The notes below the pieces were generated by a model. That model had not been told where the DNA came from. It searched no databases and saw only the letters and a list, made by a program, of their open reading frames with translations. 58,329 bases of DNA, from positions 1 through 58,329 of the forward strand of contig JAUNVE010000011.1 in assembly GCA_030537795.1 (NCBI GenBank), in the 5' to 3' direction. This DNA is from Actinomycetaceae bacterium (GTDB lineage: Bacteria > Actinomycetota > Actinomycetes > Actinomycetales > Actinomycetaceae). Positions 27,616 through 35,533 of this stretch are shown one piece after another (position 1 is the stretch's first letter; every line of letters begins with the position of its first letter). The position numbers were made by a program, and so were the translations under genes.

Positions 27616-27960
27616 TTAGTTCTCCATCGACCCGTTGACACTCAGCGCCACATCATAGTGTCGGACGATAGAGTTGGCGTCCACACCTTTTGCTGTTGCG
27701 GGTTTGCGTCCATCCGCTCCTGTCTGCGGGTGTGAATGAGTGTAGTGCCTGGAATCGCGCCACGCATGGTAGGCTGCCTCGTCGCGCCACCGGGTAATCA
27801 CGAGCCATCGATCATCCTCTGGGGACGTGGGGCGGCAGAGCTCAAACCCCTCAAAGCCATCGCGGGTATCAAGCCCGCGGGCATTTTCTTCAAATTTCTT
27901 AGCTACGATTTCACCGCGTTCTGATGGAACAGTGATTTCATTCGTTACGATAACACTCAT
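27616..27960 (-). CDS. Antibiotic biosynthesis monooxygenase / IsdG-type heme-degrading protein
   Basis: 114 aa ferredoxin-like ABM domain. It begins VIVTNEITVPSERGE, continues with GFEGFELCRPTSPEDDRW and ends the core with WRDEAAYHAWRDSRHYTHSHP. The Trp and the His pair in this last segment lie where IsdG/MhuD-type heme oxygenases place their conserved Trp and heme-ligand His, so heme cleavage is the favoured inference; a generic ABM monooxygenase is the alternative. It heads a likely operon with a methyltransferase and an MFS transporter. The upstream sequence has TACGAT six bases before the ATG, but no convincing -35. Confidence 0.78.
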   Translation of the reverse strand: MSVIVTNEITVPSERGEIVAKKFEENARGLDTRDGFEGFELCRPTSPEDDRWLVITRWRDEAAYHAWRDSRHYTHSHPQTGADGRKPATAKGVDANSIVRHYDVALSVNGSMEN

Positions 27961-28044
27961 AGCGTTATCGTATACGGTCGCTTAGCGTGGTGCCACGGTC
28001 ATTTCCCAAAAGATCCTGAAATCAGTGAGCTCTATACGGGCAGT

Positions 28045-28485
28045 TCAAAGGGTATTTGGATCAACAGCATATCGAGAGAACACGATGACCACACCAGTAG
28101 CTGCTAGCACAGTAAGGACTCCTGAAACGACGGGTTGCCACATCAATGTGCCAGTCGGAAAAAACAAGAAGCCCAAGAGTAAACCCAGTGAAATACCGAG
28201 TATGAGCGCCGATGCAACTGTCACCAGGCGGATAGCAGAACCATACAGGTCGTATTTTAGTAGCAGTCGCCAGGTAGCAAAGAGAATAATAGCTACTGCA
28301 CCCCACGATCCGTACTGTGTGATTGCTTGTACTCGGTGGATACGATCCGCATCAAAAGTACTGAGAACAGAATCATTTGCTAAAAGATTACCTGTGCCAG
28401 TGCCGGCGACAAACGCCAGAGATATCACAACCGTTGATACGTAGATCATTGCGAGCAGTGCAATGAGTTTCGCTTTTCGCTCCAT
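28045..28485 (-). CDS. Four-span membrane protein, unknown function
   Basis: 146 aa with hydrophobic segments at about residues 8-28, 57-72, 85-108 and 115-135, and short hydrophilic ends. The loop after span 1 (FDADRIHRVQAI) is charged. No known motif is recognised. Start ATG 28485 has AAAGGGAC upstream on the minus strand. It is divergent from the CPBP protease gene across about 180 bases that contain an 11-bp direct repeat (TCCACTGATTG at 28550 and 28641). Confidence 0.55.
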   Translation of the reverse strand: MERKAKLIALLAMIYVSTVVISLAFVAGTGTGNLLANDSVLSTFDADRIHRVQAITQYGSWGAVAIILFATWRLLLKYDLYGSAIRLVTVASALILGISLGLLLGFLFFPTGTLMWQPVVSGVLTVLAATGVVIVFSRYAVDPNTL

Positions 28486-28667
28486 GTTAAAGGGACCTCG
28501 CCGTCAGCTGATGCTAGTACTGTACCAAAACCAGTGAGGTAGCTGAGTCTCCACTGATTGAGTAGAGTTCAGTCTGCTTTTTTCATCCGGTATCGCTTTT
28601 CTTGGTAAGCATCGGCTATTTTAGTTTCACACTGACTAATTCCACTGATTGTGAAAGAACACGAACC

Positions 28668-29468
28668 GTGCCTATAAACGAAAGAATCCGTATTACGTAC
28701 GCCCTCCCTATAGCCGTAATCGTTGCCTTTATGGGAGTGGGAAGCCTGTGGGTTTCTGGTCAACTTGTGGGCACGCCATCAACTACTGCGGTTCGCACTC
28801 TTCTCTACTACGTTATTCCACTGATAGTTGCCACAATTGCGCTCGTTTCGCTTGGACAACGCCAGGCACTGCGAGGCTTGGCAACGAAGCTTCCAGCTGT
28901 CTTCACGCTCGGTTGGTACATCATTGCGGCTGGTGTAGTTCTGGGAACACTTTTCTTCTTCTCTATCCCACAAGGGCAGGTGGTTTCCCCGCGTGGAAGC
29001 ACGGTTGGAATTTATCTCGCCGTCACTTTGACAACTGCGTTATTTGAGGAACTGCTGTGCCGTGGCACCATACAAAATGTATTGGTTGACCGATATGGCG
29101 GTTCACCGGCAGGGGTGTGGCAAGCGATTCTCCTGTCATCTGGAATTTTCGCCGTTATTCACTTTGCGAACCTGATTGATAAGCCGTATTTTGTGCTGGG
29201 TACCCTGACTCAAGTTATTTATACGTTCTGCCTGGCCACTCTTATCGGTGTGATTTACTACGTGACGAAGGATCTCCTTGTCGCCGTCGTGCTACACGCC
29301 ATTTTTAACTTCTTCGGAAGCATCACCGACATTGTCACGACCTCCGCATCTCAAGCGGTTGGTCAAACCGATATTCCAATCGGCGGCATGATCATTCAGA
29401 TACTCATCATGGTGCCCGCAGTGGCCATCGCGCACCATATCTATCGCACGCGAATTGCGAGCGCGTAA
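28668..29468 (+). CDS. CPBP family intramembrane glutamic/metalloprotease
   Basis: About 266 aa from GTG 28668; the frame opens further upstream only to a TTG at 28602, which gives an unlikely hydrophilic leader. About seven to eight membrane spans are predicted. The CPBP motifs are EELLCRG (EExxxR), FAVIHFAN (FxxxH) and VVLHAIFNF (HxxxN/B). Family members include CAAX prenyl endopeptidase-like enzymes and bacteriocin self-immunity proteins. It converges on the ATP-grasp ligase gene with an eight-base gap. The substrate is unknown. Confidence 0.85.
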   Translation: MPINERIRITYALPIAVIVAFMGVGSLWVSGQLVGTPSTTAVRTLLYYVIPLIVATIALVSLGQRQALRGLATKLPAVFTLGWYIIAAGVVLGTLFFFSIPQGQVVSPRGSTVGIYLAVTLTTALFEELLCRGTIQNVLVDRYGGSPAGVWQAILLSSGIFAVIHFANLIDKPYFVLGTLTQVIYTFCLATLIGVIYYVTKDLLVAVVLHAIFNFFGSITDIVTTSASQAVGQTDIPIGGMIIQILIMVPAVAIAHHIYRTRIASA

Positions 29469-29476
29469 AGGCGTCT

Positions 29477-30811
29477 CTACTTCCTTAAAGGAGCCGTATC
29501 GAGGGATTCTGTCCCGAGTTTGCGGAACTCTTCCACGGGGAAATTCCGGTGGAATTTCAACCAGTGCTTTTGGGTTGATAGCCGAGCATACGCTTCTCGT
29601 TTAGCTGCTCTGACAGATAGATCCCGTTCAGCAGCATTAAATAGAGGATGAAATACACGTCCCTTTCGGTATAGATAACGAATCTTCTTCGCCATCTTTT
29701 CATCCACATATCTCAATACCAGATTTTTCGGTAAATACGAGTATAAAATACGATTTTCAATCGTCTCTAAAGGCACAGACTTACCATAGATTAAATCATC
29801 GACTAGAAATCTCATTGGGTTAAGCCCTGCCGCGGTATTGTAGTATAAGCTCCTGCCTATGCGGGGATTGAGCTCAAAGAAATAGGGAGTTCCGGTTCGT
29901 GAGTCAACCTTGAGATCGAAATTTGCAAAGCCCCGCCACCCAATAGCCTGTAAAAATGTCTGCACTTGTCGATACAACTTCGGATAGGGCTCAGTGATCA
30001 TAACTGCCGGATTGCCCAGCGCCGACGGGGAATGATCTTCCATAATTACTTGTGCTGAACCGATCATGGTGACGTTACCGCGAGTATCAACATAAGCGGT
30101 GATCAAGAGATTATGTGTATCGTTACCCTCAACACGCGGTTGAACAACGAATCGTCGAGCCTTCGGATGCTGAGCAGTTTGCTCCTCGAGCATACTAATG
30201 ACCGTCTTAAATTCACTGGGCGACGTTACAGTATAGATCTTTTTTTTACCGGGCCAGGATAGGCGCTCATAGCCATAACCCATCACCGGTTTAACAATCC
30301 ACGGATAATCATCCCATTGATCAAATTTACGGAGAATTGAAGCAACACCATCATCGAGATCGCAATGTCTCGTTTCAGGAACGTTCAGCCCAAATTCGCG
30401 GGCTAGCGGGGGAAATTCTATTTTGCTATTTGTCGTCGAAATCGTCGATAGCTTTGGAAAAGAAAACGTGTAGAACTCCCGAAGTTCGTTCTCGTACTTC
30501 ATAATGTCCCAAATATTGGAATCGATATTTGCCATGAGCAAAAGCTGCTTGCCGGGGTAATCTTTTCTGAGTGTTGGCCCAAGAGTTAGTAAACCAGCGA
30601 TGAGCGGTGGAATTTCGTTACTTTCATCAGTTACATCACCTTGTACGAGACGAACATCTAAAATCCGAGAGTTCTGAATCGGCCCTAATATCGAGGTAGT
30701 AATCACGGTTGGAATCGAACCGTAAAGCTCATTAAATGAACGTGCGATAGTGTAGCAACCGAGGTCTGTTCCAATAATAACGGGATGGAACGGAAAGTTT
30801 GTAATAGTGAT
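29477..30811 (-). CDS. ATP-grasp carboxylate-amine ligase; rare start codon proposed
   Basis: ATP-grasp enzyme joining a carboxylate to an amine with ATP. Visible motifs are the PWIVKPVMGYGYERL lysine segment, FVVQPRVEGNDTHNL and the metal-binding FFELNPRIGRS. The conventional start would be GTG 30706, but the frame continues upstream through HPVIIGTDLGCYTIARSFNE, the pre-ATP-grasp N-terminus of this family, to a TAG stop. Between that TAG and the GTG there is no ATG, GTG or TTG. A GGAGG (30817-30821) precedes ATC 30811 by five bases and ATT 30805 by eleven, so one of these may be the start. A sequencing indel or internal initiation are alternatives. It resembles D-aspartate ligase-like proteins. 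Confidence 0.8.
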   Translation of the reverse strand: MTITNFPFHPVIIGTDLGCYTIARSFNELYGSIPTVITTSILGPIQNSRILDVRLVQGDVTDESNEIPPLIAGLLTLGPTLRKDYPGKQLLLMANIDSNIWDIMKYENELREFYTFSFPKLSTISTTNSKIEFPPLAREFGLNVPETRHCDLDDGVASILRKFDQWDDYPWIVKPVMGYGYERLSWPGKKKIYTVTSPSEFKTVISMLEEQTAQHPKARRFVVQPRVEGNDTHNLLITAYVDTRGNVTMIGSAQVIMEDHSPSALGNPAVMITEPYPKLYRQVQTFLQAIGWRGFANFDLKVDSRTGTPYFFELNPRIGRSLYYNTAAGLNPMRFLVDDLIYGKSVPLETIENRILYSYLPKNLVLRYVDEKMAKKIRYLYRKGRVFHPLFNAAERDLSVRAAKREAYARLSTQKHWLKFHRNFPVEEFRKLGTESLDTAPLRK

Positions 30812-31149
30812 GACGACCTCCGGTAACTATAGTTTGGGTGCGATCCAATCAGTGAGCGGACTGAGGGCGCTCGTCATTATGCGAAATACAAGCACTCTCA
30901 ATCAGTTTCTGATAGACAACTTCATTGTAGACGACCGTAAACGGATCCAAATATTCTACCCACGGGTGTCACCATAACGTAGGTAGCTAGGCATTAATTG
31001 TGTCCAGACATTGCGATACAAGCGAGCCATCTTCTAGTCCTAGGACGAATGGATCGCAATTTCTCTTAGGTCGCGATGCATTTTCAGGCGATTTCGATAC
31101 CATGACAGGAAGCGCGCCTGCGCTCATAACAGACCAACAAGGAGTAACT
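30812..31149. other. Divergent intergenic region between ATP-grasp and acetamidase genes
   Basis: 338 bases without a recognised gene. It holds the Shine-Dalgarno of the ATP-grasp gene (GGAGG, 30817-30821), a TATAGT that could be its -10 (30826-30831, minus strand) without a good -35, and the GGAG of the acetamidase gene (31141-31144). The acetamidase frame is open back to an ATG at 31000, but that extension is hydrophilic and unlike the family. No clear terminator or riboswitch is seen. Confidence 0.5.
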
Positions 31150-32082
31150 GTGGTTAACGTTGACCATTTTTTGAGCAAAGCCCACGGCCAATCCGGATAT
31201 GACGCCTCAATAGAACCTGTATTGACTGTCAAAGCCGGTACTGGTGAGACCATCGGATTTGAAACCGATGATGCCGTGTATGAACAGCTACATGAACGAG
31301 GTTCACTCGATAAAGTAACCGCCACCATCAACCCCGTAACAGGTCCGGTATACGTCGAAGGAGCTGAACCGGGTGATGCTCTCGCCGTCACCATTCATGA
31401 CATCGTACTGAAGGACTATGGTTGGTCGGTATCACTTCCAGGCGCGGGAGCTCTCGCTAGCCGCATGGGTGACGACTCTTTCTCACGCCAAATTCCGATT
31501 GACGGTGACACCATCAAACTAACCGATACCATTTCAACCCAAAAGCGACCAATGATCGGTTGTATCGGCACCGCTCCGGGCGAAGGAACTGGTTCCACAA
31601 TCATGCCGAGTTTCCCTTCCGGCGGAAACATGGATTTGACCGATGCCTGCCCCGAATCAATCGTATATCTTCCAGTCGAAGTCCCCGGCGCACTGCTATC
31701 AATCGGAGATATTCACGCTGTGATGGCGCGCGGCGAATCCTCTTTCGTTGCTATCGAAGCAGAAGGAACGGCAATCGTATCTGTCGATGTCATCAAGGGA
31801 ATGAAACTTCGGGCACCACGCATTGAGACCCCGGATGAATGGTGTTTTATCGGCATCGATAACCCGGTCCAAAAGTCCATTCAAAATGGGTACGAAGACA
31901 TGTTTGATTTCCTCACTGACGATCAGGGATTCTCCAAGGAGGATGCCTACGTTGTCATGAGCGCCCTCGCCCACTCTGAACTTGGTGGCCCTACCGGAAG
32001 TGAGGATCCGGATCCACTCCACCCGTTTAACGCGATCGGTGCGGTAACTGTCCACCGACTTCCCAAATCAGTACTCAAGTAG
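31150..32082 (+). CDS. Acetamidase/formamidase family amidohydrolase
   Basis: About 310 aa from GTG 31150, which has AAGGAG five bases upstream. ATG 31102 and ATG 31000 are in-frame alternatives that add non-family sequence. FmdA/AmdA family features are VTGPVYVEGAEPGDAL, GCIGTAPGEG and SFPSGGNMDL, and the C-terminal DPDPLHPFNAIGAVTV segment. These enzymes hydrolyse short amides to ammonia and the acid in the cytoplasm. The neighbours (divergent ATP-grasp ligase, convergent nrdE) do not indicate the physiological amide. A strong hairpin (32094-32123) terminates it. Confidence 0.88.
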   Translation: MVNVDHFLSKAHGQSGYDASIEPVLTVKAGTGETIGFETDDAVYEQLHERGSLDKVTATINPVTGPVYVEGAEPGDALAVTIHDIVLKDYGWSVSLPGAGALASRMGDDSFSRQIPIDGDTIKLTDTISTQKRPMIGCIGTAPGEGTGSTIMPSFPSGGNMDLTDACPESIVYLPVEVPGALLSIGDIHAVMARGESSFVAIEAEGTAIVSVDVIKGMKLRAPRIETPDEWCFIGIDNPVQKSIQNGYEDMFDFLTDDQGFSKEDAYVVMSALAHSELGGPTGSEDPDPLHPFNAIGAVTVHRLPKSVLK

Positions 32083-32093
32083 TCAAGTAGCGA

Positions 32094-32123
32094 AAGGGGC
32101 GGCCAAAATCATGGCCGCCCCTT
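32094..32123. terminator. Bidirectional terminator between acetamidase and nrdE
   Basis: Perfect 12-bp stem AAGGGGCGGCCA (32094-32105) / TGGCCGCCCCTT (32112-32123) with a 6-base loop. It lies 12 bases after the acetamidase stop and 16 before the nrdE stop, so it can serve both convergent genes. Confidence 0.88.
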
Positions 32124-32139
32124 CGTATGTCGTTTAGTT

Positions 32140-34296
32140 TTACAGCATGCACGACACGCAGTCGTCCACCTGTGTACCCTCGAGGGCCATTTGACGAATA
32201 CGCATGTAGTACATGGTCTTGATTCCCTTGCGCCAGGCATAGATATAGGACTTGTTAAGGTCTCGCGTCGATACGGTGTCAGGGTAGAACAGCGTTAGCG
32301 ACAGACCCTGATCGACGTGCTGGGTTGCTACCGCATAGACGTCGATGATCTTTTGTGGGCCGATTTCATAGGCATCCTGGTAATACTCCAGGTTGTCATT
32401 CGTCATATACGGTGCCGGATAGTACACGCGACCGATTTTTCCTTCCTTACGGATTTCAACCTTTGACACGATCGGGTGAATCGAGGATGTCGAGTGGTTG
32501 ATATAGGAAATTGAACCGGTGGGGGGCACAGCCTGCAGGTTCTGGTGGTACATGCCATGCTCGCGCACATCGGCTGCCAACTGGCGCCAATCGTCCTGAG
32601 TTGGGATATAAATCGTTGACTTATCGAGTAGCTCCTTGACTCGATCAGTTGTTGGCACCCATTCGCCCTCAATGTACTTGGTGAAGTACTCGCCGGAATA
32701 GTAGGTCGAATCCTCGAAACCGTGGAATGTTTCACCCCGTTCGCGAGCAATCTTATTTGAGGCGCGAATGGCTTGGTAGGTAATGGCATAGAAATACATA
32801 TTCGTAAAGTCAAGAGACTCTTCCGAACCGTAGAATATCTCTTCGCGTGCCAGGTAACCGTGCAGATTCATCTGACCCAAACCAATGGCGTGAGACATGC
32901 GGTTACCGCGCTCAATAGAAGGTGCGGCCGCGATATTAGACAGGTCAGAAACCGAGGTCAAGCCACGAATCGCCGTTTCAACCGTTGCCTCAAAATCCGG
33001 TGAATCCATGGTCTTGGCAATGTTGAGTGAACCGAGATTACAGGAAATATCCTTGCCGACGTGTTTGAACGTCAAGTCTTCGTTGTATTCCGAAGCCTCT
33101 GAAACCTGCAGGATCTCCGAGCACAGATTCGACATCGTAATACGGCCCTTAATCGGATTATCCCTATTGACCGTATCTTCAAAGACGATGTACGGGTAAC
33201 CGGATTCGAATTGGATTTCCGCAATGGTTTGGAAGAATCGGCGAGCGTTAATCTTACTCTTGCGAATGCGCCCATCTTCAACCATCTCGCGGTATTTTTC
33301 CGTAATGGAAATTTCTGTAAACGGCACCCCGTACACTCGTTCGATATCGTAAGGCGAGAACAAGTACATATCCTCATTCTTCTTCGCCAGCTCGAAGGTG
33401 ATATCGGGAATTACCACACCGAGAGACAGTGATTTGATGCGGATCTTCTCGTCAGCATTCTCGCGCTTTGTATCGAGAAACCTCATAATATCCGGGTGAT
33501 GTGCGTGCAGATAAACTGCCCCCGCACCCTGGCGAGCCCCCAGCTGATTAGCGTAGGAGAACGAGTCCTCCAGAAGCTTCATGACGGGTATAACCCCAGA
33601 AGACTGATTTTCAATCTTCTTGATTGGTGCCCCGGCTTCACGCAGATTCGTCAATGATAGAGCGACTCCACCGCCGCGCTTCGACAGCTGCAGAGCACTA
33701 TTAATACCGCGTGCAATGGACTCCATATTGTCCTCAACGCGCAGGAGGAAACACGATACGAGTTCGCCCCGCGCTTTTTTGCCGGCATTGAGGAACGTCG
33801 GAGTGGCGGGTTGGAAACGCCCTGCCATGATCTCGTCCACGATATGCTCGGCCAGTGCCTTATCGCCGCGTGCCAGATAGAGCGCCACCATAGTCACACG
33901 ATCCTCGAACCTTTCGAGGTAGCGTTTGCCGTCGAATGTTTTCAGCGTATACGACGTGTAGTACTTGTAAGCACCGAGGAAGGTTGGAAAACGGAATTTC
34001 TTTGCATAGGCGCGCTGATACAGCGCTTTAATAAATGGAAAATCGTACTGGTCGAGAACTTCCTTCTCGTAGTACCCGTTTTCCACAAGGTAGTCGAGCT
34101 TTTCCTTGAGATTGTGGAAAAATACCGTGTTCTGGTTAACGTGCTGTAGGAAGTACTGGCGGGCAGCTTTCCTATCGGCGTCGAACTGAATCTTGCCATC
34201 TTTATCGTAGAGATTCAGTTGCGCGTTCAATGCGTGGTAATCGAGATCCGGGGTCAATGCCTCTTCGGGGCCGGTATCCGTTAAATTCTCTGCCAA
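32140..34296 (-). CDS. nrdE: Class Ib ribonucleotide reductase alpha subunit NrdE
   Basis: 718 aa catalytic subunit converting NDPs to dNDPs with NrdF. Family motifs are [14 protein letters not shown] (active-site Cys), [16 protein letters not shown], the radical-relay segment NLCSEI, the [19 protein letters not shown] run, and the C-terminal redox pair DDCVSCML (Cys713, Cys716) reduced by NrdH. Start is TTG 34296 with GGAG five bases upstream, and it overlaps nrdI by 16 bases, so translation is probably coupled. nrdF is missing from this operon and lies at 13186-14157. Confidence 0.97.
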   Translation of the reverse strand: MAENLTDTGPEEALTPDLDYHALNAQLNLYDKDGKIQFDADRKAARQYFLQHVNQNTVFFHNLKEKLDYLVENGYYEKEVLDQYDFPFIKALYQRAYAKKFRFPTFLGAYKYYTSYTLKTFDGKRYLERFEDRVTMVALYLARGDKALAEHIVDEIMAGRFQPATPTFLNAGKKARGELVSCFLLRVEDNMESIARGINSALQLSKRGGGVALSLTNLREAGAPIKKIENQSSGVIPVMKLLEDSFSYANQLGARQGAGAVYLHAHHPDIMRFLDTKRENADEKIRIKSLSLGVVIPDITFELAKKNEDMYLFSPYDIERVYGVPFTEISITEKYREMVEDGRIRKSKINARRFFQTIAEIQFESGYPYIVFEDTVNRDNPIKGRITMSNLCSEILQVSEASEYNEDLTFKHVGKDISCNLGSLNIAKTMDSPDFEATVETAIRGLTSVSDLSNIAAAPSIERGNRMSHAIGLGQMNLHGYLAREEIFYGSEESLDFTNMYFYAITYQAIRASNKIARERGETFHGFEDSTYYSGEYFTKYIEGEWVPTTDRVKELLDKSTIYIPTQDDWRQLAADVREHGMYHQNLQAVPPTGSISYINHSTSSIHPIVSKVEIRKEGKIGRVYYPAPYMTNDNLEYYQDAYEIGPQKIIDVYAVATQHVDQGLSLTLFYPDTVSTRDLNKSYIYAWRKGIKTMYYMRIRQMALEGTQVDDCVSCML

Positions 34297-34682
34297 AATT
34301 TCTCCAGTCCTTCGCGCACTTTGATCACGTCATCAGACGTGCCCAACAGTTCGAACTTATACATGTGCGGTACTTTGAGCTTCGCGGAAATGATGTCGCC
34401 CGCAATGCAATAGGCTTCTCCGAAATTGGTGTTGCCTGACGAGATTACACCCACACAGTGTTCTCGATTTGTTTCATCATTGAGGAATTTGATGACCTGT
34501 TTAGGTACTGCACCTTTACGATTGCCTCCGCCGTAGGTCGGCACGATGAGTACATAAGGTTTATTTACGTGTAAAAACTCATCGCGAGCCCGCAACGGTA
34601 TGCGACTATTTTCAAACCCGAGTTTGTCGACGAACCGTTTCGTATTGTCCGTCGCAGAAGAGAAATAAACGACGTAAACCAT
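34281..34682 (-). CDS. nrdI: NrdI flavodoxin-like protein
   Basis: 133 aa flavodoxin-like protein that supplies oxidant for assembly of the NrdF dimanganese-tyrosyl radical cofactor. The FMN phosphate loop is [17 protein letters not shown]. The flavin-facing [15 protein letters not shown] and [17 protein letters not shown] loops are family-typical. It sits between nrdH and nrdE on the same strand. An intercistronic hairpin (34730-34760) precedes it, and its stop overlaps the nrdE start. Confidence 0.96.
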   Translation of the reverse strand: MVYVVYFSSATDNTKRFVDKLGFENSRIPLRARDEFLHVNKPYVLIVPTYGGGNRKGAVPKQVIKFLNDETNREHCVGVISSGNTNFGEAYCIAGDIISAKLKVPHMYKFELLGTSDDVIKVREGLEKFWQRI

Positions 34683-34729
34683 GGATCAATCTCGCTTTCT
34701 CATCTGTACGTGGACACTATGACATAGGT

Positions 34730-34760
34730 TTCCCGGTCGTCGTATCCAGACAACCGGGAA
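34730..34760 (-). other. Intercistronic hairpin between nrdH and nrdI
   Basis: TTCCCGGT (34730-34737) and ACCGGGAA (34753-34760) form an 8-bp stem with a 15-base loop, nine bases after the nrdH stop. It has no strong T-run. It could be an attenuator or mRNA-stability element setting the NrdH : NrdIE ratio rather than a full terminator. Confidence 0.5.
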
Positions 34761-34768
34761 GGAGGCTT

Positions 34769-35017
34769 TTAGCCGTTGACGACAGCTGCTGTTTGCTTGG
34801 CGATCTTCTTGATGAGGTCGGGACGGTAACCGGACCAATGCTGATCGCCAGCCATTACGACAGGTGCTTGCACATATCCCAGTGACTTCACGTACTCAAG
34901 AGCGTCGACATCAACACTCATATCGACAAGCTCGTATTCCAAGCCCTGCTTATCGAGTGCTCGCTTCGTAGCATCGCACTGTACGCACATCGGCTTGCTG
35001 TAAACGGTGATAGTCAT
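34769..35017 (-). CDS. nrdH: NrdH glutaredoxin-like redoxin
   Basis: 82 aa redoxin that reduces NrdE, itself reduced by thioredoxin reductase. The redox site is MCVQCDATK, a CxxC near residue 11, preceded by ITVYSKP. The C-terminal half holds the family motif APVVMAGDQHWSGYRPDLI. Start ATG 35017 has GAGGGG eight bases upstream. It is the first gene of nrdHIE, behind a 517-base intergenic region with NrdR-like boxes and DnaA-box-like motifs. Confidence 0.97.
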   Translation of the reverse strand: MTITVYSKPMCVQCDATKRALDKQGLEYELVDMSVDVDALEYVKSLGYVQAPVVMAGDQHWSGYRPDLIKKIAKQTAAVVNG

Positions 35018-35041
35018 CGAGCTGTCCCCTCAGTCTCAGGT

Positions 35042-35053
35042 GTGTAATTACAC
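35042..35053. promoter_or_regulatory. Perfect 12-bp palindrome upstream of nrdH
   Basis: GTGTAATTACAC is fully self-complementary and ends about 25 bases before the nrdH ATG. It has the inverse polarity (GTGT...ACAC) of an NrdR box and may be a site for another dimeric regulator, or chance. Confidence 0.35.
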
Positions 35054-35096
35054 GTTTGTCGTTTATTTAAGGCTATCAAAAGGCACCTGTCCACAA

Positions 35097-35112
35097 ACAC
35101 TACACCTAGTGG
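35097..35112. promoter_or_regulatory. NrdR-box-like site 1
   Basis: ACACTACACCTAGTGG matches 13 of 16 positions of the known NrdR consensus (ACACWATATMTWGTGT). It lies 80 bp upstream of nrdH, in the expected place for repression of ribonucleotide reductase genes. Confidence 0.6.
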
Positions 35113-35128
35113 TCAAAATAAGAAACCA

Positions 35129-35144
35129 CCACAACATGGCGTGT
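35129..35144. promoter_or_regulatory. NrdR-box-like site 2
   Basis: CCACAACATGGCGTGT matches 11 of 16 consensus positions by my count and starts 32 bp from site 1. That is about three helical turns, the spacing typical of tandem NrdR boxes. Confidence 0.5.
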
Positions 35145-35167
35145 TTGATTCGACATTTCATCTTCCC

Positions 35168-35413
35168 TGTGGATAGCCCTACCATTGCAGTGGACACAGC
35201 GGTGGATAGACACATCCTCGTTTCTGCGTCCTCCATCCCAGTATGAATTACACCGGTGACATTTGCCGCAGCAGAATATATGTACAGGTGCGCGGAAAAG
35301 AGCCACCTCCGTCGCATCCGCATTATTGTGGTCGTCCACCAGAATTTCCCAATGCAGACGGATGAACACAAATGTGGATGACATCTCTTCACACCCTGTG
35401 GATATGTGGATAA
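35168..35413. promoter_or_regulatory. Cluster of DnaA-box-like motifs upstream of nrdHIE
   Basis: Co-oriented matches to TGTGGATAA (reverse of the DnaA box TTATCCACA) are TGTGGATAG (35168-35176), GGTGGATAG (35201-35209), TGTGGATGA (35373-35381), TGTGGATAT (35397-35405) and a perfect TGTGGATAA (35405-35413). The last two abut. DnaA control of ribonucleotide reductase genes is known in E. coli, so regulation or DnaA titration is a reasonable inference. Confidence 0.55.
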
Positions 35414-35533
35414 GAAAGCGAAAGATCGTCTCACTTGGCGAATTCCACGGCGTGTCACCACTGCCTCTGTCGCCTGCCAACGTGAGATGTCACACGCCTG
35501 CCACTATCTTTTTGCGATTTTCGCACAGGATGA

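Larger units (their letters stand above)
35018..35533. other. Long regulatory intergenic region upstream of nrdHIE
   Basis: 516 bases between the sdaA stop and the nrdH start with no convincing gene. It holds a perfect palindrome (35042-35053), two NrdR-like boxes 32 bp apart (35097, 35129) and a set of co-oriented DnaA-box-like motifs (35168 to 35413). It is the largest apparently non-coding stretch in the window. I cannot place the promoter hexamers with confidence. Confidence 0.7.

Noticed and set aside
28550-28651. 11-bp direct repeat TCCACTGATTG (28550 and 28641) between the membrane protein and CPBP genes
   Set aside because: Only two copies, no symmetry and no link to a recognisable promoter; could be chance.
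31000-31149. Upstream extension of the acetamidase frame to ATG 31000
   Set aside because: The added residues are hydrophilic and not family-like, while GTG 31150 has a well-placed AAGGAG.
35018-35533. The nrdHIE upstream region as a replication origin
   Set aside because: It has DnaA-like boxes but no dnaA, dnaN or parAB neighbours and no AT-rich unwinding element; conserved gene order places oriC beyond the right edge.
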